From Emydura subglobosa (taxonomy: Eukaryota > Chordata > Testudines > Chelidae), in the NCBI GenBank assembly GCA_007922225.1, contig ML679956.1, forward strand, positions 71,850,111 through 71,914,110: a DNA stretch of 64,000 bases. Direction: 5' to 3'. The notes under the pieces are model-generated. The model saw only the letters and a program-made list of their open reading frames with translations. It did not search any database and was not told the DNA's origin. A program made the position numbers and the translations under genes. The number at the start of each line of letters is the position of its first letter. Within the stretch, counting starts at the first letter, position 1. Positions 12,174 through 24,100 of the stretch are shown here, piece after piece.

Positions 12174-15100
12174 GTTCATTAATGTTCACATTCTTGAGTT
12201 ATGGACACTTAGTCTCATAACTTTGTTTCCAATGCACTGTTTGTCATATTTTTCCTGTCAAATTTGTAAACCTTTTATTCCAGATATTGTGGTCCCTAAT
12301 TGATTTTGCATCATTTATTTTTGAAGCAGTATGGGTTATACAATGTATTTGTACAGGATGAGTAACCTGTGGAGACAGCCAGAGGCTGAAAGGTCTGCAT
12401 TCAAACTCAGCCAGTTATGCTTGCCTGTTCTTCACTGGATGAAGGACCTGCTTCCAGAGCTTGGCACCTGAACTTCTTGTACCTTGGGAACTCTGCAGGC
12501 CATTGTTATCCTGCTGATTTCCTAAGGTCTGCAGGTGAATAATGTCTCTCCAGGCCTTCTTTAAGATCTTGTTTTCCCACTGCTCTCACTCTTGTTGTCT
12601 GTACCAGTGAAAAGCCTTCTCTTGCTGCCCCTTCACCCCAGTCCCGTATAGTTGGCTATTTGCAAACTATAAGGATGCAAAGAGTCACAGCTTACGATTT
12701 GTCTAGGAGTTATATAGTACGGGTAGTCAGAGGGAACCCCTTCATGAGCTTGTATAAGTACAGAGATGATTTTCTTTTGATTATTTACTGATCTCCCGAC
12801 TTCAGAATCACTCCATCCTGCCTCTTCCTTGTCGTCTACATTGGAATCCTACAGGTATGAAAGGGTAAAAAATGTTACACATCCAGCACAGGACTCCGGC
12901 AGGGCAGAACAGTCATTGCCAGAACAAAGGAAGAGAGCAAAAATAGCTAATACCATTTTGTCTCACTTTCCAGCATAAACCCTGGTTTCTTCCATTAAAG
13001 ATTGACATTCCCATGGGCGCTGAATGCCCTGACCTCCCACTGAAGTCAGTGGGAGCAGTGGGAGGTCAGGGTACCCCAATGCTGTTCAGCCCACAGATTG
13101 AGCCTTAGGAGTGCCTTGCTCAAAGGAATGCAAAGCAGCATTCCAGGGCTGTGGCTTCCTAGGTTGTTTTCAAAACAATTTTACCTTCTAAAATGACAAA
13201 AAAAATAGTGTTGGTTTCACACCAATTTATAGATTCTAAGGCTAGAAAGGACTATTATGATCATCTAATCTGGCCTCCTGTATCACACAGGCCATAGTAC
13301 TCACCCAAAATAATTCCTAGAGCAGATCTTTTAGAAAAACCTCCAATCTTGATTTTAAAATTGTCAGTGATGCAGGATCCACCATGATCCTTTGTAAATT
13401 GTTCCAATGATTAATTACTCTCACCATTAAAAATTGACTGATTTCCAGTCTGATTTTTGTCTAGTTTCATCTTCCAGCCATAAGATCATGTTATCTTTCT
13501 CTCCTAGATTGAAGAGCCCCTTCTCTAATATTTTTCCTCCACATAGGTACTTATAGGCTGTAATCAGATCACCCCTTAACCTCTTTATTAAGATAAATTG
13601 ATAGACACAAGGAGCTCAATCACCGAAAGGCACATTGTATAATCCTTTAAACATTCTCATGGCTCTTCTCTGAACCCTCACCAATTTAGCAACATCCTTT
13701 TTGAATTGTGGGCACCGGAACTGGACACAATATTCTAGAAGTAGTTGCACCAGTGCCAAATACAGAAGTGAAATAATCTCTTTATTACTCGAGAGTCCTC
13801 TGTTTATGCATCCCAGGAGTGCATTCATCTTTTGGCCTTAGTGTCACACTGGGAGCTCAGGTTCAACTGATTATACACCATGACCCCCACATCTTTATCA
13901 GAGTCACTGCCTCCCAGGATAGAGTCCCCCATCCTGTAAGTATGTCCTACAGTCTTTGTTCCTACATGTATACATTTACAGTTAGCTGTATTAAAATGCA
14001 GTTTGTATATGCCTAGTTTGCCAAGTGATCTAGATTGCTCTGAATCAATGACCTGTCCTCTTCAATATTTTACGACTCCAATTTTTGTCATCTGCAAACT
14101 TTATCAGTGATGATTTTATGTTTTCTTCCAAATTATTGATAAAAGTATTAAATAATGTAGGGCCAAGAACTGATCCCTGTGGAAGCCCACTGGAAACAAA
14201 TCTATACATTGATAATTCCCTGGTTACAGTGACATTTTGAGACTTATCAATTAGCCAATTTTTAATCCATTTAATATGTGCCATATCAATTTTATATCGT
14301 CCTAGTATTTTAATTAAAATATTGTGCGATACCAAGTCAAATGCCTTTCAGAAATCTAAATATATTATGCCAACACTATTACCTTTATCAACCAAACTGG
14401 TAATCTCATCAAAAAAAGATACCACAATATTTTGACAGGATCTTTAAACCCATGTTGATTGGCATTAATTACATTGTTCTCCTTTATCTTCCCAAGATCA
14501 ATGTCAGGCTGAAACCTGTAATGACCCAGCTCATCCCATTTTCCCTTTTTAAAAATTGACACATTAGCTCTTTCCAGTCTGGAACTTCCCCAGCGGCAGG
14601 GCCAAAGACTTATTGAAAATCAATATTAACAATCCAGTGAGTTCCTCAGATAGATCTTTTTAAACTTTTGGTTGCAAGTAAAACCATTTAAAAATGACTG
14701 ACTTGAATAGCTTGTGTGTCACATTCTTCAGAGATACTAGTGAAATGGAATGTGTATCACTATGAGATACTATAATCATGTTTTCTTCCCCAAATACAGA
14801 ACAGAAATATTTAACACTTCTGCATTATTATTGATAATTCTACTATTTCCATCTAGTAATAAAACAATACCGTTGTCAGGATTTTTTTGTTCCTCAGATA
14901 TTTTTTAAAACTCCTTATTGTCCTTAACTCTGCAGGCCACAGATTTTGCCTTGCATCCCTTTGCTTTCCTTATCAATTTTCTACAATTCCTAACTTCTGA
15001 TTTATGATCATTTTCATTATGAGCAATTTCCCTTTTCTTCCATTTGTTATATTTCTTTTTATTTTTATAGCTGCTTTCACTTCCTCACTAAACCATGTTT

Positions 15101-18100
15101 TTTTAAAAACCAGCACAACTTTCTTTCTTTCTCAGTTGTGGGATTGTGGCTTTTTGGGCATCTAGTTAGGTGTTCTTAAATGATTCCCAATTATCATTCA
15201 CATTTTTCTGATTAAATTCTTCCTCCCATCTGATTTGGCTCATAATTGTTTTCAGCTTTGTGCAGTCAGCCTTATTAAAGCACCAAGTGTATATGTAACT
15301 GGTCTGGACTTTATTCTGATTGCACATTATAAATGTGATTGTCATGATCACTTGTACCTAAACTACCACTAATTTTTAATTCTGTGATCAGTTCCTCTTT
15401 ATCTCTTAGGATAAAGTCTAATATAGAATTCCCCTCAATTGGCTGCAACGCTTTTTGAGGTAGGAAATTGTCACCTATTATGTTTAGAAATTGCAAGGAT
15501 GTTTTAGTACTGGCAGCATGTGACCTCCAGCATATGTCAATCAGATTTTCTCTAAAGCTGTTACTTTCTTGGTGAAATGTGTGCTGAAAACCCACCACCA
15601 ATTCTCTTCATGGTGGTAAATTTCCATAGAAGAGTCTCTTTTCAACAAACATTATAATAACATATAGTAACAACACTAGAAGCAGCATAGTCTGGGCATC
15701 CATAAATCTCATTACTGGGATAGGTTCCTCCAGTGTATTAGTCTAACTTGGACTCTGTAGGTTAGATGCTGCCTACTGTCAGGATAATTGGGGCAGAGCT
15801 GGCCCTGTAAGTCCTTCAGGAGTAAAGCTGGTCAAACCCTGGAACTTTTGTTCTCTAAAATTTTTAAAATGTATCATCAAAAATTTTTGAGACAGCTCTA
15901 CTCATGATTGCTAAGCCTTAAAGGCTGCGGGCTACACTCTGCCAGGGCTTGTAGAAACTGGGAACTAACCATCTGTGTTGGGCTTAAAGCTGTCTGGTAT
16001 GTTTGACTGTGACAGGCGTCAACGAACCTGCTTGAAGCTACCCCAAAGCTTGTCTTAAATGGCTGTTTACAATGGCTTCAAACAGCATAGTGCATGAACA
16101 AAAATTGTGATGGCAACACACAAACCAGCTTGCAAGAGAAACTAGTTTAACATCTCTAATAGAGACAGGGCTCAAGAGCTTAAATGTGCAGGGTGAGTAC
16201 ACCATGTTATGTTATGTTATGTCACTTCAACGGTATCCTTTCCCCCCAAGAACCCATTACTGTATATTGGCAGTGATAATGTGGTTTTAAAAAGCCAGAT
16301 TGTCATGATCTTACATAGTCTGTCACAAGAGAACCTGGAGAAATGGTGTCTGGGCTGCTAGGGATTTTATCCCAGTTTAACACAGTTTCAGTCTCTGACG
16401 TGCTAACAACACTTGATTCAACCTCATTCCCATCTATGTCCTTAATAGGAAAATGTTCTCCATAAAACACCAAGAGATCCACCAGCTTTTCTTCATCTTT
16501 TTCTTGATTGTAAGTTTCCCAGTCCATGCGAATGTCTGAATGAAAAAGGAGAAAAAACTATTAATCTTAGTCATGCCAAAGATATACAGCTTTTTTGGCC
16601 CTTGAGAAAAAGTGCACTGAGTAGATAATGACACCTGGATCCCTTGATGCCAAGGGCAGATAGAAGCCCTCAAGCTGCTCTTTTGTACTCTGGGGACTAG
16701 TCAGGTAAATTTTTGAAGAGCAGAAGAGCATAAAGGTGACTTAAACCTATCTTTGCCTGTCGTTGGCCTTGCACTAGACACAATTTGGCCAGATCCAAGG
16801 ATCCCAGCTTACATCATTAGCTATGATGAATGTTTTATTTGTTAAGTAAACACATAAGAATGGCCATATGGGGCCTAGCACAGTATCCTGTCTTCTAACA
16901 GAAGGGATATACAGAACAGGGCAATTATTGAGTGATCTATCCCTTGCTGTCCAATTCCACCTTCTGGCCATCAGAGTGTTAGGGACAAACAGAGCAGAGT
17001 TGCATCCCAGACCATTTTGGCTAATAGCCATAGATGGACCTGTTCTCCATGAACTTCTCATTCTTTTTTAAATCCAGTTATAGTTTTGGCTTCCACAACT
17101 TCCTCTAGCAATGAGTTCCACAGCGTGATTGTGCACTGTGTGAAGTCATTCCTTAGTTTTTTTTAAACTTGCTGCTCAGGTGATTGATGGGGTAAATAAC
17201 ACTTCCTTATTCACTTTCTCCAGACAATTCACAGTTTTATAGACCTCTATCATATCCTCCTTTAGTCTTTTCTTTTCCAAGATGAACAGGCCCACTCTTT
17301 TTAATCTGTCCTCACATGGAAGCTGTTCCATACCCCTCATCAGTTTTGTGTGTGTTTGATGATGTTCAAGACACAAAGAGATGGCACCTGCCCTGAAGCG
17401 GTTACATTCTGAAGAGGAAGACAAAGACTGGATGCAAGTGCAATTTAGGAGAGCCAGATAGTGCTAAATTTAGAATGGAATTTTTTCTTTCCAGTAATAA
17501 CAGCATGATGGCATTTTATTGACATGGGTTAGCTCCAGGAGTTCAGAAAACACACACACATGGTGCCACTGGGATAGGATGTTTTCCCATTTCACACTAA
17601 ATAATAGATTGTGCTAATTATGTCCCCTCAGTGGCGTCTGACTGAAACCTGCCCCCTCTGCTACTATGCACATCAGACTATTACGAAGGTAACACCACAA
17701 TGATGAACATTTTCGTACAGCTAGAGACCCGACAGCACTGGCCGTTGCTTTGTATTAGCTAAACATTAAATTAGCCCTCAAAACAACCATCCTGATTTAA
17801 AAAGCTGAAGGTGCGTTAATTGCTGTGCTTTCACTACTGTAGGGACTGCAGTGCTAGTATATCTTTTAGAACATGAAACCAGCCTTACCACAGGGAGTGG
17901 GGTTGTTGAGCCTGATGCATCGGGAGACAGTATCCCCACCAGAGACATGAGCACCAAACCTGGGAAGGAGGAATAACTTTTCATGTTAGGATGTGCAACC
18001 CCTGAGAACTTTTCTTTGTTAATGACTCATTTAAAAGTGAAAACAGATCATTATAAAGTGTTAATTGTTGGCTCCTCAGTGAGCAATGTACAGTGAGAAA

Positions 18101-21100
18101 GGAGTGGCAGGACTGTGATCTCTGTCCATGCTGGCCCTGAATCACTTGAGACTGGAATGATTGAAATCAGTCAGTATTAAACCATAAGAAAACATAGTCT
18201 GGAAGAATAGTTGGTAGCATGGTTGATGAAGGATTGAGAGATTTTGTATTTGGAAACAGCATTTTACAGTCATGCTAGGAAAAACAAACATAACATAATA
18301 TACTAAACTTATCTACACCAGATAAGGCCTTAGTGTGTTTGTCTAAACAAAATAAAGCACATATAGTATTTTGACAAATATACCATTGAACGTTGCCTGC
18401 CTTCTTACTGAACAAAAGCAAATGGCCAAAAGTGGACATAATAGGTATAGTTTAATAGCATTTAAAACTTCTGATGTCCTTACAAACAGTATTTTGGGGG
18501 CTATACCTGATTATTGGTATCTTTGTTTGATCTTCACTTTGAGGTCCTGTCATCTGCAAGAAGATTGGGCAACCTTTTACAGTCATTTGCATAGGAATTA
18601 ATGTACACTGTAAGTCTCCCACCTAAGAAAAAATAATGCATTTTGGCAATTAGAATTAAATGCTACCTTAGAATGTGGGTTACTAAATAATATCGTAGCC
18701 ATTAAGTAAAATGGATTTTCAAATTTTTTTACTCTCCCTTTTAAAGGAAATCAGTGAAGCAGTAATTTAATTAGGACTCTTGTCAGCAGAAAGTTCTGTA
18801 ACTAATCTATTAGTCATTCAGCTTGATGCCTTTGTAAGAGCCCTTCCATAAGGCATAACAGCACAACATATTGGATTAGAGGAGCACATTAGTGACTGTT
18901 ACAACTGGATTTTGTAGATGGAACAAAACTATGTTGTGGAACTATGTTACAGCCTTGTAAAAAACAAGGCCTCAACCTGTGGCCAAAACCAGATCCATAC
19001 ATTTTAACAGGCGAGACAATTGTCAACTAAACCTTGTTAGAAAAAACAGTCTAGGAAATAGCTACTCTGAATCTTTATTGAGATCCTAACAAACAGAAGA
19101 ATGTGTTTTAGCAAAAAGAAATTCAGGGAAAGACAACTGGCCCCAACCCTACCATGCAAATTTGGTGATTAGAACAAAAAGCATCACCTACCCTACAGAT
19201 GAGATCATCATGGTACTCTCCCCACATATTGTTATAGGCTGTTATTTCTATAATTAGCTGCTGGAAGGCTTTCAGAGTTCCTGTGGAAGGTTGCGCATGA
19301 AAAACCACTCCTCTCCCATGAGACAATAATGCCAGCGCAAATGCTGAAAGAACAGAGCAAAAGAGCGTTTTATAAGATTTCTAGGAAATGGAATAAGGTT
19401 TGTCTTTCAAACAAAATACAGGTTCAGATCATCAGTTGGTATTAATCAGGGTAGCTCCACTGGCTTCAGTGGAGCTATGCCTATTTATACAAGTTGAGAA
19501 TCTAACCTCTAGAGCAGAGGTTCCCAAACTTTTCTTATTGCGCACCCACTTCCAGATCTATCAGCTGCCCATGTACCCCTACCCGTCTCATCACGGATAC
19601 TTTGTGTTTTTCTTAACACTACCTGTCTTTAGCCAGCTGTCCATATTTCACTGTTACATACAGATATAGTTAAAGTGCAAGGTATACAACTGAAAACCCC
19701 TCTACCCCCCATCAGTTAGAATGGATAGCTGCTGGACAACTAAACTTGCACTGTTTGGTGATGGAAGGTGAGGGCTCTGAATGTGAGCGTCTCTGTGCAT
19801 CTGTATTCCCATTGGTACATCTTGAAGTAAATTAACTACCCTATTTTATATAACAAATTCCCACAGAGTATCAAAACTTTTTGTTTGAGTAGCCTATTAT
19901 GAAAATGCAATAAATAAAATCCACCATTACACGATTTCTCCCGCATACCCCCCAGAGATGTCTCATGTACCTCCAGGGATGTGTGTACCACAGTTTGGGA
20001 ACCCCTGCTCTAGAGTCAAATCATTTTCACTCCAGCTTCCTAGTCAGTGGTTCTCAATCCGCTTTTATATTATGGATCACGTGTTAAGACAGAGATCCTT
20101 TCAAGGACAACCTCCCCTGCCAGTCTCCTAACTCTATGCTTTTTCTGTGACAAATGTAACACTTGGTTACATGAAAAAGCAATATTGGGAAGATGAAAAT
20201 AAACTGACTGCAATGGGATTGGAGTGACTTTCTGGTTAACTTTGTGATCTGTGCTGTTTCTTTCTTTCTAGATGGTTGCATCTAAGAAATACATCTAAGA
20301 AATACCAGACAAAGACCTTTAACAGGCACTCCAGATGTAGAGAAGGGCTTATTTGTTTACTTGATCCAAAAAATGGCCCAGAAGCCCCAAGACAGTCCTG
20401 ACTGAATAATACATGGCAGGTGGCATCACTTCTTGAAAACTGAGAGATGCTCCATTATTGAGACAGAAGCAGCTCCATGGACCACTTTGAAATGCATCCA
20501 AGGATACAATTTGAGAGCTAATGTTCAACATTGTTGCATCTTTTAAATTATGTTTTATTTGCTGTGGGCTAGATTCTAATACCCCTTACTCAATGGTTAC
20601 TTGTAAAATAAGATGCTCTTCTAGATGAATAAGGGTATTGGAGTCTGATCCTTTGTATTGGTACAACACAGCCCTGATCCTCCCTGATTAGGATCTCTAG
20701 GAGCTACTGCAATATAAATAGTAAACAACAAAGGACCAAAACCTGCCCCGTCAGTCCATCCAACCCTACTGAAATCAGCAAGGTTGCAGGGGATGGAAAT
20801 CAGCTCAGAATTTAGCCTTTTTTTTTTTTAAATTTATTTTAGAGCTTGTAAAAAGGACTAGATTGACAGCCCTGGGGCTGAACATCTCTCTCCACAGAAT
20901 AGACACTGAATGCTGTGGGCAAGCCCCACAGAATCAACCAGTATGTTTCAGTCCTGTCCTGGAGGCCCAAACTCTAATACAGAGCGATTTCCATTTCCAT
21001 TCAGCCCTCTTCTCATGGATGGTGCTGCTGAATGTGCCAGTTGTGAGGCCATATCTTCCTGGCCAACAAAAATAGCTTTTTTCATACCTGATTGTGCTCT

Positions 21101-24100
21101 CTTGGCTGCGTGTCTTCTGTTTTGTGCTGTCCTTTTCACCAGGCAGGCTGTGGAACTTGAAAAAGGAAAAGACTCGATAAGCCTTTGAGCTGCACAAGTC
21201 TTTGCTAACTTTACAAGCTCATTCTACCAAACTCCTAGATTGTTGGCAAATGTAGCTCAAAGACAGACTTCCTAGAATCACCGGTTAATTGAATTTTTAA
21301 AACAGTTTCTTTAAATGTGAAGCCATTTAAGTGCCAAGACCCAAATTCAGGATTCTGTGAGCCAGATCCCAGCTGGTGTAAATAAGCATAGCTCCACTGA
21401 TGTCAATAGTCCTATGCTATTTACACCAAATCTGAATCTGGCCCTTTGTGTTCCTGCAAAAGTTGATGGCTTGCAACCATAGTACCTCAGCCTGATTCAT
21501 CATTTTTCTTAAGCAAAGCAAAGTCAAAGCAGATGCTTAAGAAACACCCAGTATTGCAGGAAGTGGTACTGGTGGTTTCATACTGAACCAGTGTTGCAAC
21601 ATGCTAATAGAGGATTGTCCCCTTACACCACTATGCCTCCACTCCAATGGAATTATTCCAGATTTACACAGCAGTATGAGCGGAGAATCAGGCCTGGTAT
21701 CTGATTCATTAGCAAGAAAGGCACATCTTACAGACTGTTTCCTTGTTCCTCTGAGGTAACTGGACAGCTAGTGAAATATTCAGCTTCTAGTGTGAATGGT
21801 GCATCGATTCCAGTATGATTGGTAAGTATTAGCTGCCGTGTTACTATGCTCTTCAATGCAACTTCAGATCCAAAGTCCAACAGAAGATCTTGAGGACTCT
21901 GTAGCATTTGCCTCTCATCACTATAAATAAAAACAACATCAGATATTAAGCTAGCATTGCTCTTTCTTCCTAGCACAAAAACAGTTTAGGCAGAATTGAG
22001 ATTTCCAGCATAAGGCAGTTTTGACGTCCCTTGTTAAATGGACCAACTAGCCTCAGATTTATACCACCTGCATTTGCTAATATTGATTTGCCTCCATTAT
22101 ATTAATATAGGAATTTATTTCAGGTGTAGTTTTTATGCTGATCTGCCAAATTAAAGCTATTTCTTGCTCATCTGAAAAAAAAGAAACAAGGGCTTGAAGT
22201 ACACTCTGAAACAAAGTATTCATGCTAGGTATTACAAGGATAAAATTAAAAATACCAGGCAGACATAGGCTTTGAAATCATCAAGGGGAGTTGCATTTGT
22301 CATATCTCCTATCAGATTTGGCAGTGTGGCAGGAAAACTTCTAAATAGCCCAGGATATTTGATCTTGAATTGTATGGTATAGAATGCAACACTTTACTAT
22401 CCATATCTGAGAGTTAAATTTACACATATGAAACATTGCAGACAATTACTGTGGCTTGTGAAGGCATCATGGGTGTAGGGACTCACATCCCTTGGCTGGC
22501 AGCAAGAGGGCTAATTCACTCACTCTGAGCAGAGAAAGCACAGATATTAGATCAGAAAAACTTCCACTATGGATGGACTAGTACAGTGTATTAAATGATA
22601 AAAACAAACAAGTTTGGGTGATTATTTTATAACACCTTCATTTACCTGGTAACTTCACTGTCACAAGGTATTGAGTATGTGACATGCAGTCCCTTTACTT
22701 GGCCAGAAATTCCCAGAAAAAGAGGTTCCATCATGTCTTCTATGCTACAGCAGAGGGTAAGATTGTTCAGCTCACCCTAACAGGAGAAAAGTCACATCTT
22801 CTATGTAAATGGAGTCAAAGATACAGAAGAAATATTATCATCAAGAAATGTTTTACTAAAACAGGTACAAATCTTACTGGATTGAAAAAAAACCCCCAGA
22901 ATCACAGGGGAAAACTGAGAAGTCTTACAGGTTGCGTTACATGGATTTCCTACCAAAACGCTGCATCAGACTTGCTAGGTAGTAGGTATCAAATTAAACA
23001 CTTGTTGATGTTACTGTATGTTTTGCATCAACGTTAAATAATGTAAACCTAAAAATGCACCATTATTGACTTTTGCCACATTTTCTGGTAGAAGTCTGTC
23101 TTTTCAGTGGTGGACTGCATGTGGTAATGGATCTCACTGTCTGGACACATTAATTCTGACCTCCCTCTTTTAATTTTCTCCAGGTGAGGAACAATTAGGA
23201 TATGTCTGCACTACAGCTGCTACAGTGGCATAGTGCTACAGTGCTGCAGCTGTGCTGGTGTAGTGCTATAGTATAGACCATAGTTTCTCAACCTAGGGGT
23301 ACGCGAGACATAGGCAGGAAGTATGCAGCAAAAAACCCAGTTAAGGGAGGCGGGCGGCAGCCGCTGACTTATGGGGGAGGCGGGCAGCAGCCTCCCGTTT
23401 CCCTCCTGGACACAGCTCCCAGCTGGGAGGCAGGCGGCAGCAGCCGTCGGCTTCTGGGGGAGGCGGGCAGCAGCCTCCCATTTCCCTCCTGGACACAGCT
23501 CCCAGCTGGGAGGCAGGCGGCAGCAGCCCTCGGCTTCTGGGGGAGGTGGGCGGCAGCTGCTGGCTTCCCGCCCGGTCCCACCTCCTAGCTGGGAGGTAGA
23601 CGGCAGCCACCCCAGTCCTGGGACGCTGGGCAGCAGTCTCTGGCTTTTTGGGAAGCCAGGTGGCAGCTGCCTGTGTCCCACCCAGTCCCAGCTCCTAGGT
23701 GGGAGCCTGGTGGCAGCCCTGTGTGTCCTGCGAGCTGGGCTTGCAGCTGGTTGGTTGCCACTTGTCCCCCAGCTCTGAGCCCAGAGACCCTCCCGCGTAC
23801 TGGCTTGAAGATGGGCAGTAGCTGCCTGCTGCCTGCCCACATCCCCAGGTCCCAGTCTGAGTGGAAGCCTCCTCTGCCCCAGCTTGGAGCAGGTGGCAGT
23901 CGCCCACCTCCTGTGCTGGCAGCCAGGTGGCAGCCACCTGCAGCTTGCCCAGGTCGCAGCTCCCCTCCCCGGCTCAAAGCCCGGTGCCCAGAAAGCCAGG
24001 TGGAGAGCCCAGCGGCTTGCCCAGTCCTGGAGCCTGGCTCTTCACACAGGCTTACTTGTCAATTTCACTGCTCTAGCTGAGCAGTGAAATTATCTATGAG

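Noticed and set aside
20047..20110. CAGTGGTTCTCAATCC, a hAT-like terminal sequence
   Set aside because: No matching inverted end or target duplication found downstream, so no element borders can be given.
20349..20531. Minus ORF containing [11 protein letters not shown], faintly like human DLEC1 MPPALLKTVR
   Set aside because: Its possible donor has phase 0, which cannot join exon 27, and the similarity stops after a few residues; the 20981-21027 micro-exon fits better.
23220..23977. Long Pro/Gly/Ser-rich ORFs on both strands
   Set aside because: They follow an 84-bp tandem repeat whose period is a multiple of three in GC-rich DNA, so open frames are expected by composition.
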